NCBI GenBank assembly: GCA_964019335.1
Contig: OZ025680.1
Span: 1 to 64,000 of the forward strand
Source of the DNA: Diplonema japonicum
Taxonomy: Eukaryota; Euglenozoa; Diplonemea; Diplonemida; Diplonemidae
Direction: 5' to 3'
Length of the DNA stretch: 64,000 bases
Shown here piece by piece: positions 17,809 to 29,992 of the stretch; position 1 is the stretch's first letter, and each line of letters starts with the position of its first letter. A program made the translations under genes and the position numbers. Below the pieces are notes generated by a model, which was given only the letters and a program-made list of their open reading frames with translations, was not told where the DNA came from and made no database searches.

Positions 17809-17858
17809 TCTGTTTTTTTTTTTTTTTTTTTTTTTTTCTTCTTTTCTTCCTTTCTTTC

Positions 17859-18200
17859 TCAACCATACTTCACTACGATCTTTATCGAAACAGCTTTAGC
17901 AGGCACGGTTTTAGTAAGCCTGCAATCGACGACATCACCCACAACAAGAATTTGTCTCGGCTCACCAGGCCTCTTCTTCACACTTCTGTACGCAAAAAAA
18001 TGCTCTTCACCGCCATCTATCTTCAACTTCGGTGTCTCCCCGATCTGCACAACAGTTGCACGGAAGCGGTCCTTTTTTTTTTGTTTGTATTACATTTTTT
18101 TTTTTTTCCCCAAAAAAAGTGCTACCTTGCGACAGGGGTGTTTGGGGTTCTTCCTTCTAGCACGCAACTGCTGCACCTGCGGGCTGACAAAGGCCATCAT
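17859..18200 (-). CDS. Small two-exon protein, unrecognised
   Basis: Exons 18200-18126 and 18071-17859 (288 nt, 95 residues) separated by a 54-nt intron starting GTAGC. Without the intron the frame stops at once, and with it the frame runs cleanly to a TGA. The protein is basic at the N terminus (QLRARRKNPKHPCRKDRFRA) and then looks like a small beta domain (TVVQIGETPKLKIDGGEEHF, GDVVDCRLTKTVPAKAVS). The size and charge would suit an OB-like or ribosome-associated protein, but I cannot name it. The donor differs from the usual GTATG, so the junction is less certain than others. Confidence 0.55.
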
Positions 18201-18711
18201 TTACCTGTAGAGGTTTCTGGTGTTGCATTGAAAACGAGCAAATAAAGCGAAACAAAAAAAGAAAAGAAGCTTGAACAAGATAGAGAAGCAATGCATCAAC
18301 AGTCGTGCTGCTTGCACCGCACTTGGGCACAGGGAGCAAGTGCGGGCAAATATTGAGAAACCAACTTCCAACAATGTAAAAGAATAAAAGGGGAAATATT
18401 TTATTGTGTATCACAGGACGAAAGAATTCCCTCCCAAATGTCCCCCCAAAAACATCTTATGGTGTTAAAAGCGATATTTGTTTTTGGGAGGCCAGGTTAT
18501 CAAGCCATTCCTAAGTTCCCTCCGTACTTCGGAGCAAACTAGCATCAAGATTTTCCTCAGAAGTGCGACCTTTTTATAAGAGGTTTACTCATGCACTGCT
18601 GTGATGATCTCACACTAGACTGCGAACACTAACGAAAGAAGGAACAAGGAAGGTTAGACGGCTTAAGCAATAGCAAGAAGCAAGAGTTAAAACGGCATAG
18701 GTTGGCAACCC
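18201..18711. other. Gene-free interval
   Basis: 511 nt between the small two-exon gene and the GBA2-type gene. It presumably holds the 3' UTR of the glucosylceramidase and the 5' region of the small gene. No further coding, RNA or repeat feature could be supported. Confidence 0.5.
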
Positions 18712-21700
18712 TTATAATCTTTCGTGCAACGAGATACCCCACTGCACACTCCAAACAGATAGCGGCCTCATGTAGCCAAGAGACCTAAAAGACCCGTCGC
18801 ACAACCAGGCTTCGGGGGTGCTGAACCAGAAGCCGAACATGTTGTAGGCACCTTCATAGATGCCCTTTGCAGTATCAAAGCCCTCTCCGGTGAGACCCTC
18901 CATCAGCATGTGTGAGGCGACAGCGAAGGTGGTGCCCGTCCAGCACTCCATACTCTGCATGGACGATGTGTCAAGGGCACCATCGGGGCGCATGCCGTTC
19001 ACTGCACCGCGTAGCTTCGGGCCCTTGTCCCCCTGGTGTGCCTTCCACCCGAACTTCTTCACGTTGTATGTGTACACAGTCTTCAACGCCGTCTTTGCCT
19101 GACCATCCGGCAGCACAGACGGCAACCCGCATGCTTTAATGTACCATTCTCCGCAACACTGGTCGGCCATGATACTGTTGCTGTGCGACGTCTTTGACGA
19201 GTCATAGTTGTAGTACCCCTTTGGGTTCCACAGCTCTGAGTACACGGACTGCGCACGCACCAAGCACTTCTTGAATTCCTCGTGATCATCATTTTTCTTT
19301 AAAAGCAGTGCGGCCTGCTCTGCCACTCGCAACGCAGCCAGCCACAGCCCACCACAATAGGCAGTGACTCCCTTGGCCTCCCAAGCATCGTAAGTCTGAT
19401 CTGGCCACGGCTCGTTCTGTATCATGCCGCAACCTTCGGGGTCAAACGAATTGCGGCAAACGTGGAGAACTTTCTTGATTGCTTCGTACATTGATGCAAG
19501 GAATTCGAGGTCTTTCCCCAGGGCAATGTAGTCCCTGTAAACCATCAACACAAACTTCAGAGGGAGATCTTTCCACCTGGACGTATCGTGGATGTTGTAA
19601 ATGTTGGGCTTTCCCCATGGCTCTTCCGTAGGGCCGCCCACGTCGTGAGGTACACAGTGCTGAGCTTTTCTGATCCCCGTCGTCCCCGAGTGCAGGAAGG
19701 TTCTTGTATCGGTCCACTCCAGTAATACGCAGTCAGCGATGTCCCTTGTCACGGACTTCTCCAGTAAAGGAAACAGCATGGCTAAGGCGAATGAGGCATA
19801 GAAGTGCACATCATAAGTGTTGTGCATGCGGTATTCCATGCCTTCTAGATACAGCCAATGCCCTACGTGATCCTTGGCAGGATCTTTCGAGGGATGAATA
19901 CCGCCATCAACTGTCCATAAGCTGCCACCAGACGTGAGGAAATACGTTTCGTTAAATAGCAGTGCTTTGTACCACTCGGGCGTTGCTGGGTTATCCAGCA
20001 CCGGCTGTTGCCAGGAAGCTATTTTATCGCGCCACGTACCCCTCTCACGTAGTGCCAGCAGGGCCAGGGCAACTGAGGCCTTACCATCGCGGCCGTACCA
20101 CTCAGTATACTTCAAATGATATGAACGCGGGGATGCACCGAAATTCACAATAGGGAAGTCCCACGAGAGTGAAAAGCACATCTTTGCAGTTTTCTTTGGC
20201 GGTATTTTGACACGTGCAGCCACAGCACCCAGACCACCTTTGCTCCCAAGGGACGGGCCAGATTGGCGCGTCTGCTTACGGGGAAGCTTTCCCTTACGTG
20301 CGAGGAACTCACTATAGAGTGTGTCGAACGACTCCGCAGGCCACTCTGCACATGTGGAAACTTGCGGAGCACCAGTAGTGTATTCTCCAACAACACCTTC
20401 AGCAGCTAGTGCATACGAACCTGGGTGTCCTTCAATTGGGTGTGCCATATGAACACATGCAGCTTCAGAGACGGGTGCTGTGTGCTCGCCTCCCTTTAGC
20501 TGCTGGCTCAGCGTAGTTCCGTTATGTACGGTGAACATGATCGAGACTTCTATTTCCTGATCGCTCCTACAATATGAGTACTTTGGGTTTTATTACATAC
20601 AGGTTTTCTATTGTCCACTCAAAAGCCGAAGTCGGCAGCGATGAGTCTTTATAGTTGTTTGCTATCACGGGCGATATTTGCTCGCATGTAGCGAGGTACT
20701 GCGGCGATGTTGTGGACATCTGAGTGTAGAACGGTTTGAAAAGAAAAAAAAACACGCAAAGGAGAAGGCGGGCACTTTGGAAGAGAATCATGCAGCTGCT
20801 GGGAGTGCGGGACTATAGGATTACGATGTGAAGGCGAAGTGGACTCCGTCATAACGAACACTCTCAATCTTGACAAATGAAGGATCGGTATTGACGGAAA
20901 GGCAGGTACAGGACCTGGAGAACAGTTGGACGGCAAGAGCTGGTTCTACCAGCTAGGGGCGAGAGGACTGAAGAGATACTTTGCACTCATTTTAAAACAA
21001 ATATAGACCAGACCAGACCAGGCCACGAGACAATCAGAGAGAAAAAGATCTTGAACCAGACGATTTGAAAGAGCAATGACATAGCAAGTAGTGTACATGT
21101 AAGGACAAGAGAACAAAAGAGAAAGGAGGTAAAAAATTAAAAGTGCAATTTTAAGCGCCGCCCCCCATTCTCCAACCCTTGCCATACCTTCGTAGGCGTG
21201 TCATAAACGTGCCAAGCTCTAGGATACAACTGGTGGCTCTGTGCTTTTGTATCGGCCGAAAGGTACCTGAATAACATTACAACGACTGACGGCTGGACAT
21301 ACCTCACATTCTTTGTTTGGCTGTTGCTTGGCTTGGGCAGCAGCATGCATCCTGAGGTCTCATCCGCGGAAGAAGCGCAGATTGTGAAGCCAGTGTGTGG
21401 CGTATCGTCAGTGATGTACACCAAACCCGAAGGTACCTTCCCCGTACTGTACCTCCTGAACTCTCCGCGCCACCCCCTGCCCATTGCACCACAGCCAATG
21501 CCCCCAAGAGGCACACCATGCGTTGTGTCGTGTTGCCAATCGTTAAAAGGGTCCATAAACACATCCTTCCCTGTGCCACGAACACTCCTAATGTGCCTCC
21601 ACATCCTGAAGCCCAAAGGCATCAATGGAATCGTTTGGCAAGCTGTCGGTTTCAGCGGCTTCTTCCTCCTTGGGGGATTTGCCCAAAAGTTCCTCACCCA

Positions 21701-21781
21701 CGCTGCTGAAGGTATCGCCACTGAAGGTCTCAAACCACAACTTCCATCTTTTTCGTCATGTTGCGGGTTGTAGCCGCTCAT
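18712..21781 (-). CDS. GBA2: Non-lysosomal glucosylceramidase (GBA2, GH116)
   Basis: Four exons: 21781-21303, 21266-21188, 20719-20601 and 20566-18712 (2532 nt, 843 residues). The enzyme splits glucosylceramide into glucose and ceramide at cytosolic membrane faces. Family signatures: GVPLGGIGCGAMGRGWRGEF near the N terminus, LYPRAWHVYDTPTK and EQISPVIANNYKDSSLP, which continues as EVSIMFTVHNG exactly across an intron, then CVPHDVGGPTEEPW and YCGGLWLAALRVAEQ in the (alpha/alpha)6 barrel. The start at 21781 (MSGYNPQHDEK) directly follows a YAG acceptor (CACCCATAG); an upstream in-frame ATG at 21808 is less likely. The second intron is 468 nt, ten times longer than all others. The upstream gene ends only 50 nt before the start. 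Length is close to the family norm of 900 residues. Confidence 0.93.
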
Positions 21782-21831
21782 TGTGCCTATGGGTGACAGG
21801 GTGAACATAGAGTAAATTAGTACAAAACCAT

Positions 21832-23649
21832 TTACTTCAGCTCTTTTGTGAGGGATGTAAGACACGATGTCTTAGCACCAATCATGCTTGTTGCGAACTT
21901 TTTAAGCCACTCAGCCACCCAAGCAGTGTCCTGCGGGAGGCCCTCAAAACATACAACAACATAGAAAAGAAGACCAATTCGTGACGTGAGGACAGTGTAT
22001 CCTGTGGGTGCCTTGGGAACATCCTCCAAAGGCTTGGAGGGGGAAGGGACGGGTGTGGGCACCTTGGCAAAGCTTGCATTGGATTCCAACTCGTCGCACT
22101 CTGCAACGCCTTCCCACCAGCCCTTGGGATCTACCTCGCCTTCAAGAAGATCCTTGCTCCCTGTGTCCTGAGTCACACCGCTCTTGGCTGCTTCTAACTT
22201 CGATGTCCATAACTACAACGTGGTGTACATATTCTTCTTTTGGAACATACTCGCTTTCTAGCCTCAGCATTCACCAATCGTGATTGCCGTGCCCTCTCCG
22301 TCAGTTGCTCATCCAGGACCTCTGTGACCACACTCGGTACCACAGTTACCTTCCCCGAGTCATAGAAGGGCATTGACGTGAGCAACGGCATTACTTTCTG
22401 GGGGAACTTCTGCTCTGGGTAGCTTAAGATACAAGGGAAGCCTCTCAGTCCGCTCAACGTCTCGTTCGTTTGCTCCTTCTGCCCGCATGGTAGATACTTT
22501 GGCAGCACTTTTCGCGTGGAGCTCAAGTTCAGAGAATGAGAGAACCCACTCGCCGTCGCGTTATAAAATACATTGAAACTTGGACGCAGCCCCGTTCTGG
22601 CAAAGGCCTCCTCCTGCATTGAGTCAATAGATTTCAGCACGTTGCTTAGCATTTCGCTTTCATTAGGTGCCAGCCTCCCCAAACCATTCCTCCTCACCTT
22701 GCCGCAAGCCGGCCACAAGAGCAGCAGGCTGGCGTCGTCAATGGTGCGCTTGATGCGTGTATAGTCGGCAGGTGCGTCGCGCTGCTCGTCAACAGGGCGC
22801 TGCAGCATGTGTAAGAACACCAGTGTAACCTGTAAAGGGTGATACAAATGGCATTACCATACCTTTCCGTATGCAGATGAATACAGGGAAACCAAGAACT
22901 GCATCAGCCTCAAGTGGGACCGCTTCTTCAAGGTTTCGGGGGGCACTCTGTCTTGCAATTGATCTAGTTTTTTCTTGGCCGTTGCTAGATGGACAACAGC
23001 GGCCGGGGCCTGTAGTCGATTTGCTTCCCACAAACACTGATGCACCGACTGTGTGTGTTAATGATTCCGAGTTCCACATACCAGTAGGTACTCCAGCTCT
23101 ACTTGCAACAACTGATGCAACTCCTTTTGGGCTTCTTTAGTTTCATCTTGCGGCTTCAGATCAGTCGCCAGCGTAAGCAAGCTTCGTATCTTAGGAATGG
23201 TATCTATGAAGTTGAACCCCTTTTCGTCTAGCTCTCTGTACAGAGAAACAAATTCGCATCGGAGAGAACAGTACTTCTGCAGTGCAATCGCGTGTGCACC
23301 AGGATCTTTCCCCCTGTTTTTGTCATCCATCATCCCAATAGTTACCAATTGCAAGCTCTTGTTGATCACGTTATACCTATGACATACGTACTATTTCCCC
23401 CCTTGTATACCTGGCATCGATGTCCAAGAGTGCTTTGGTCTTCTCGCTGCCCTTCGATGACGAAAGCAGAAGCTTGCCGTCAAAATACGCCTGCTCTACC
23501 ACGGCCAGCAGCTGCAAGGCCTTTCGGAACTCGCTTTGTTTTTTAGAATCGGCAAATTGCGATCCACTTCCCTTCTTGAACGCCGTTTTGGCATAACTAC
23601 CAGCTTCAGCATGCCTCAACTGGCTGATGAGATGCACATAGTTATCCAT
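21832..23649 (-). CDS. KICS2: KICS2-like (KICSTOR subunit, DUF2003 family)
   Basis: Five exons: 23649-23411, 23376-23082, 23048-22863, 22829-22251 and 22212-21832 (1680 nt, 559 residues). In animals KICS2 (C12orf66) is part of the KICSTOR complex, which tethers GATOR1 to lysosomes and lets amino-acid starvation switch off TORC1. The matching parts are a helical bundle with LLAVVEQAYFDGKLL, YCSLRCEFVSLYRELDEKG, LEYLLSVHQCLWEANRLQAP followed by VVHLATAKKKLDQLQ (the most diagnostic part), HLRLMQFLVSLYSSAYGKV, and a C-terminal beta unit IGLLFYVVVCFEG. The start follows CACCTCAG; an out-of-frame ATG lies just upstream. The assignment rests on remembered family patterns and needs a profile search. 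A Pro-rich insert (PTPVPSPSKP) precedes the last domain. Confidence 0.72.
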
Positions 23650-23718
23650 AGCATAGTAGCTGAGGTGAGGTTGCACCGGATACTAACTAATGCAGTGCGA
23701 TTTCTCATGTATACTATG

Positions 23719-24774
23719 TTAGAAGGAAGGGGGGCCAAAAAGATCGTCTAGTATTACATTCTTTGCTGGAGGGGGAGCGGGTACTGGAGGTGCTGAGAAG
23801 TTTGTTTCGCCGAATTGTATCTCCCACTTCGGCGCTTCAGTGGGTGCCACTTCAATACCCCAGTCATCTACGGGAGCTGCGGGTGGTTGTTGGACTGGGG
23901 CGTGGGGGGAGGTTGTAGAGGCAGGAAACTGCATAGGTGCAGGCGCGGGGTCAGGAGTAATCTTGTGAGAGGGCGCAGGAGCAGGAGCAGGAACAAGTCC
24001 CGGGGACTTTTTCGCCTTCTGGCTACTGGAGGCAACTCGTAAAGCAATTTGAGATTTCTTCCCCTTTGCATTCACGATGGCCTGTGGGGTGCTGTTCGTA
24101 TGACTACTAACTGCATACCCTCTTTAAATCAAACGCCGTATGCACGTGTCCCCCATCGATAGTGGTCAACACTCCCAGCGGCACGCCTGCCTTTGCGGCA
24201 ATGCTTCCGGGCGCGACGTGCACGAGGGTTACTGCACCGCCTTGAATCTCACAATCAATGCCAAGTTCCTCTCCTTCCTTTGGCACAGGCACGATGAATT
24301 CCTCCCCCTTTGGATGCATGGGTGGCGGTGATGTGCATACCTGACTAACTGTCGCACGCTTGGTGGAGCATTTGTCGCAGACCTTTGCGAAAGCGCTGTT
24401 TTTAGTAGAACAAAAGTGACACGTCCACTCACCTCGTTTCTGTGATGCATAACAAGTGTTTTGTCGCATACTGTTACAGTTGTGGGTGCTTGCGTTGAAG
24501 CAGAAGTGCTTGTGTTGAGCTTTACTTTCGCAATGTCATTACAGGTGCTGCACAAGAATCCCCGCATCGTCTGATCGAAGAGCAGCTCCAACTTCCTCGT
24601 GTCATCCAACTCAAACCGCGATGTCTCCATCGTGCTTTCGCACACACAGCATGCTCTGCGGTACTCCAAGTCATCAAGTCTCTGAATAATGGTGTCAACG
24701 CGGCATTCACATACCTTTTGTTCTCTCTCTAACTTCTTCTTTTCTTTATCACGTTCACCGAGGAACATCTGCAT
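23719..24774 (-). CDS. RanBP2-type zinc finger plus PDZ protein
   Basis: Five exons: 24774-24715, 24681-24472, 24439-24341, 24307-24119 and 24081-23719 (921 nt, 306 residues). An N-terminal charged helix leads into a Cys-rich segment (ACCVCESTM, FLCSTCND) that may bind zinc. A RanBP2-type finger follows, GEWTCHFCSTKN...VCDKC; this type binds ubiquitin, RNA or Ran. The PDZ domain starts at EELGIDCEIQGGAVTLVHV and is completed across an intron by TAFDLKRAIVNAKGKKSQIA. The Pro/Ala-rich tail ends VILDDLFGPPSF; a terminal DLF-type motif could bind clathrin adaptors, but this is speculation. The 33-nt intron at 24308-24340 is in frame without a stop, so read-through would add 11 residues. The start follows TTCTTTCAG. 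Confidence 0.8.
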
Positions 24775-24887
24775 TTTCCCTTCACCCTGAAAGAACTATC
24801 TGAGTCTTGATGCAAAGATATCATGGGTACAAAACAAGTGCAACGTGACCACTATGCATCGTGTACAGCTTCTTGCTTTACATTCCA

Positions 24888-25926
24888 CTACAAGATCTCT
24901 CGGAAAGGCTTGATCAGCGCTTCGAGGCCTTCAATAAAGTTTGTGTCGATCCGGTCAGGGGAGGTGGGTGTAAAGTGCGCGAGGTCGATAACCTGCATGG
25001 TTAAAGGTGTCATGATTATATTATTATACCTTCAATATACATCTCCCTTTGGGACGCATTTCGCGTGCCAAAAACAGGGAGGCTGCCCTGAGAACACCAC
25101 CGTAACCTGCTTTCATGACCTCTAAGAGAGAGCAAAACTCTTTCAGGAAGTACTCAACAGCCTCTCTGTCCAACTCGCTTGCCCCGTCACTCACTTTGAA
25201 GAAGTTCATCAGCCCGAGCATCTTAAACTCTTCCGGCGTGAGTCCGCCCCTTGCGGTGATATCGTAGTGCAGCAGCGACGCAGACCCCGCCTTCATTCCC
25301 ACCATGCGGAACCCAAGGTCTGAACACTTGCCCGGCATGGTCTTTCGGGACTCGCGGGCCTTCTTCTCCTCCGAAGCGTGGTCGTCGTATGTCTTCCTTC
25401 CCATCTTGATGTCGGCAGTGGCCACTGTCCCTTCGAGCTCATGAGTGATGTTCTCAATCTCCAGATAAGTGTCGCCGTTGTGTGTTCTCACACCATAAAA
25501 CAACGGTAGAAACCGCGCAAACCGGTCGTGGCAGCTGAGCGTGCGAAATCCATTCACCTCCACTTGGGCTTTCTTCGCGTTTTGATACGGCTTCAGCAGC
25601 CTTCCTTCGCTGTTGACAAGTATGTCGCCGTGCTTGTCTGTCCCCGAATCGTTCTTCACATTGAGCTTCTCGATGGCCCCCCACCCTTCCTGCATGCACC
25701 GTCGAACTATGTGCACACGCATGCCAGCCGTGCGGCCTGCAAACGTGGTCTGCACGCTAGCCACTTCATCTCTCGCATCCATCAGACCCCTACAAACGGT
25801 GAGCACTTGCTCCACGTTGTGCTGCGTGCATTCGATAAATGCTGTGCCTTTTTTTTCCAACAGCTCCTCTACCTTCACCACGTACGTCGCACAGTCTGCA
25901 TTCTTTATTTTTATTCGCACACTCAT
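24888..25926 (-). CDS. Inositol polyphosphate kinase (IPK/IP6K family)
   Basis: Two exons: 25926-25030 and 24992-24888 (1002 nt, 333 residues), split by a 37-nt intron starting GTATA. The family phosphorylates inositol phosphates with ATP. The substrate-binding signature P-x-x-x-D-x-K-x-G appears as VATADIKMGRKTY, with the first Pro replaced. The N-lobe has VNGFRTLSCHDRFARFLPLF, and the metal-binding IDF motif appears as IDLAHF right after the intron. The first 115 residues precede the usual core and have no clear counterpart. Whether it is IPMK, IP6K or IP3K cannot be decided by eye. It sits 100 nt downstream of the polycystin gene and its start follows a CAG acceptor. Confidence 0.88.
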
Positions 25927-26026
25927 AACTGGGATAAACTGAAAAGCAGCAAAAACAGATAAACGAGGCTTTTATATTTACTGTGGATGTACAAGTCTGT
26001 ATTTACGCTGTCGTGTATTATACATG

Positions 26027-29000
26027 CTAGCTCAGAGACATGGGCGTTTTTGGTGAACGGGGGCTTAGCCCACCCCTACTTGGGCTTAATGGTCTCATTG
26101 GGCTCGATGGTTTTTTACTAGGTGGTGGTGACATTGGAGAGCCTGCACGGGGTGTGCCCTTGGGGTCGCGTGGGGTTCCTCGTGGGACACGCAGTGGGGC
26201 AGGCCTTCTGGAGCCATGACTTGGGGAAGCTGCTGCTCTAGGAGACTGCGCGCCTTTGGGGGATTGCGCTGCTCTTGGGGAGAGACCTTCATGGTGCATG
26301 GTGCTGGCTCGTGTCGAGGAGACGGTACTTATGGCTTCCTCAAAGTGGTTGAGCTTTCCACGCCGCTTCAATTCATCATAATACCCATCGCGCCACTTCT
26401 TCAGAACAGAAGGCATTGTCTCACGGTCCTCAGGCTTTGAGTCTTTGTCGCCGCATGTCATCTCCTCTTGGATTTCTTCCTGCACAATCCCGCCCATGCT
26501 CTCCGTGAGATGCCTCTGCGTAGTCTTGGACACCTTCTCGATCATCCACTCCGTGAATTTCTGAGGTTAAAAATAATATTATGTTTCCAACATACCAGCT
26601 TGGGACCACCGCCACTGAAGTTCCTATCCCTCGTTTCAGCTAGTTTTGTAAATGTTTCTGTTATCTGGTGCAGTCGGCGAGTCTTTGCGGGGTTATGAGT
26701 ATTTTAACAGCATACCTGATACATCCACCACTTTTCGATGTCTTGCTTGTTATCAGGTGGCATGGCCGCCATCTCGTTCATGAGCTCCTCAGTGGTAGGA
26801 TCCCTGACAGCAAGTAATGGACTACTGGTTTGCATACCTTCCGTATTTGAGACGCAGCCTTCTGAATGTATCTTGCCGCGACTCCTCTTTATATTTCTCC
26901 TGTTGTCTCAGGAACATCTGACGCATTTTCTGTTCCAACCTACACGAAGATAAGAGGTCAACACGAGACATACTCCTTTTCCTGCTGCTCCTGCTGCTCC
27001 TTCACTGTTTTACCAGTCTGAGTGACCGCTTCCACCTCCCTTTTCCAGAAATGATGGAACTGAAGCACTGATCTGAGCAGCTTAGATGGCTCACGGTGCA
27101 TATACTATAGAAATAGGTAGGTAAACAATACCCCGAGCATACCATCGCGGGTTCCCACACAAGTGAGTCGACGAGCAGCTTGAAGTCGTTCCCGAAGTGG
27201 TCCATCAGGATATCATCGAGCTGCCTCGATATGAGCCTGCACTTGTCCGTGAACGGGTACGTTTGCATGTTGTCACGCATGTCGTCGAGTCTCATGCTCC
27301 AATAGATCCTCGGATTCCGTCTATCAGTGGACCGTTTCTTAGCCTGCCACACCTCATCCGACTCATCGTACTGGCCTGATATTAACAGGAACTGCAGGTA
27401 ACTCCTCCTGAACCACCACATCAGCTCCTTCATCAGCGGGTTGCTCGACAGGAATCTAACCACGATCTGTATTTCCTTTTTATCAAAGCAACGTGTACAT
27501 ACATGCTTCTTATTCTGGCTCCCTTGGGTGTCAAACTCAGGGTCGTCACTGTTGGACATCAATGCAAGCAGTTTAGATGGTGTATATTTCTCTTCCTGTT
27601 GATAACGGTTTGAAGTTGGGTGGGGAATACCTGAACTTTGCCGAACGCATCGTCCAAGATGGCGATGACCATGTTCAGTAAGATGAAGACGGCCAGTGCG
27701 TTATACAGCGCGAAGATGATGGGGGTCATGATGCGTCTCTCGATCAATAGCTCTTTGAAGTCGAAGTCTCCCAGCAGCATCCTACATAAGCTGATGACAG
27801 TTTGGGGGAAGTCACGGAAGTCTTCCAAAGCAAGGCCGTAGACGACAAAGGCGACAAGGGAGAAGGCGATGAAGACGATGATGAATATGATGACAATCCC
27901 GAAGAGGTCCGACGACGCCTTCTGCACCGTCTTCGTGAGAAGGTTGAGCTGTGGATGAAGCTGCAAGAAATAGAAGATCCTGCAGAACGTGAATAACCCG
28001 TTTCCAGCAGAGACAAAGGCCCCCATCTGGCCCTGCCATGCGATCTCTTCGTACCCGTCGGGGTAATAGCTCGTCTGCAGCACGGACTTCAGCTGTGTAT
28101 CCCACGATAAAGCAGTGAAGTACCATGCTGTGATGAAGAGCGAGAGGTTCACGAAATCGAAAGCTACCCAGAAGCCGAAAGACGCCCAGACGGCTTTTAA
28201 GGTAGTCCCCAAGCCCCACTCGCCCTTGACGTGCCGTTGCACTTCGCTCACAAAGCTATGCACCCAACTGAAAATATATATTGTGATGTACAAGTAATAC
28301 ACGGCTACGAAGAAGAAGTACACAGTGTTGTGCGAATCAGAGTCGAACATCTGGAAGGAGATAAACTGCTTCACAGGTATCCAGGTGCCTGTAGCGGTCA
28401 CCTCTACTAAAAATTGCGAGAAACTGAACAAGTTGACGTTTTTGCAGTAGAAGATGAGATCGAAACTGATAGCACGTGTTTGTGCATCGATCCAGGGCAC
28501 CTTCTTCTGGATAGTCCTCCCGTTTTCGTCGGTGTGCGTCATTTGAATGCCGTTCTTCATGATTCCAATGGCCTGTGACGCCTTATCCTTTGTCCAGTTG
28601 AAGGGGAGTACCATCCCATGGCCATCGCATGAATATGGTCCGAGCTTCCCCAACAGATAAATACCATCACTGCTGTTGAATTCGCTACATGAGTGGTACT
28701 GGTAAGCATCCAGCACGTAGCGTTCCTCAGGCAGGATGCCTGTATTGTTGTCGTAATACACCCGGTCTATGAACATAGGCGGGAGTGACGTTGTGTTCTG
28801 CAAGGAACCTGCCCAGCCGCTTGGGTTCCTCGGATCATTCATGCTGTACTTCACAACACCATCGTGCAGACTTGACGTAATGGCGTAGGGCCCCTTATCT
28901 ACCTTAGGACACCCCTCGGTGTCAATGCAAACACCGTGGTGCTTGAAGTGCAGCTCAGGAAAACACACAGGACTGAAGTCCATTTGTCTGCTTCGTATGT

Positions 29001-29893
29001 ACTCCACACCGCCAGGCATATTCAAGAGCTCTTCTACGTTGTTGCTGAAGAGTCTTGTTTGCTGTTCCGGGCATTCCCTCGACTGCACCCGCAGCTGCCG
29101 CATTTTCAGTGCACCGACCGGCATAAGAGCGGACTGCACTAGTTCGTGAGCATTACTACTCCCGTCGTCACCGCTCCACAGGCCCCCTAGAAGGGGGCCT
29201 TCTACAAATTCCCAAAATTCTCCCTCGCTACCGATATCCCAGTACGTCTTCACGAACCGGAGATCGTCGCTGTTGTCAAATTCTTGTCCAAGGAAAAAGT
29301 CGTCGATGTTGTTGTTCATCCAGTACCCCACGCCAAGACCCTTGCCTTGTACCAGGAAGTACGCGAAGAGGAACACAAAAGGTATATACGCAAAAAGCGC
29401 CAGGGAGTCGATCGCCTGCGGTGTGTTGCTATAATAGTATAAGTGACCATACCATTCTCTTCTGATATTCACAGTATTGCACGTCAAACCGTATATTGTT
29501 GTCTATCTCGTGGTACCTGATGAATGCCTCAACATCAATATGTCGAAGGTGCTTTATGTGATCAAGCGTTCTCTGTGATTGGGTCCTAATGAAGATAATG
29601 CAACATACATGCAGCTCTTTCAACGTCTGGTCGTTCATCCCCTTCCCCTCAACGCCTTCTACATCAGGCTCCGTGTCAAGCACGTTGGGTCTTTTTATAT
29701 CAAACACCCATTCTCTGAATGTGTTCCACGGCACCTTTGGGTACCTCTCTCTCTTCGGTTCGTAGTACCTGTGCATGAACGATGCTTTCTCGTCATCTAC
29801 CTCCATCTGCTCCGGCCGCTCTCGCATGTCTTTCCGCCATGTTTTGTATCTTTTCCTCAATTCTACGAAGTCCTCTCTGGTGAAGAGGTTCAT
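26027..29893 (-). CDS. Polycystin-2-like TRP channel
   Basis: Ten exons: 29893-29609, 29572-29453, 29415-27631, 27595-27503, 27466-27143, 27104-26974, 26939-26838, 26803-26716, 26682-26596 and 26560-26027 (3549 nt, 1182 residues). S1 begins near residue 137 (ALFAYIPFVFLFAYFLVQG). A long extracellular TOP/polycystin domain follows, with KTYWDIGSEGEFWEFVEG near its start. S2-S6 follow, with pore region CRMLLGDFDFKELL and S6 NALAVFILLNMVIAILDDAF, ending near residue 730. Polycystins are cation channels, typically in cilia. The cytosolic tail has a coiled coil (KEQQEQQEKEYLEQK-type) and a long Ser/Pro-rich end with many SPR and SPS sites, likely phosphorylated. Two 36-nt introns are open in frame. 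Every intron is 33-38 nt. Confidence 0.92.
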
Positions 29894-29992
29894 TTATATT
29901 TTAATTTTATCGTGTACACCTTTGATCTAAAATCTTATTTCCTTTGAAGTCCTGTAATTGCGAAAAGGATAAAAGAAACAGAAAAGACAATT

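Noticed and set aside
18157-18414. An 85-codon minus-strand frame upstream of the small two-exon gene
   Set aside because: No domain or conserved composition, and it overlaps the first exon of that gene in another frame.
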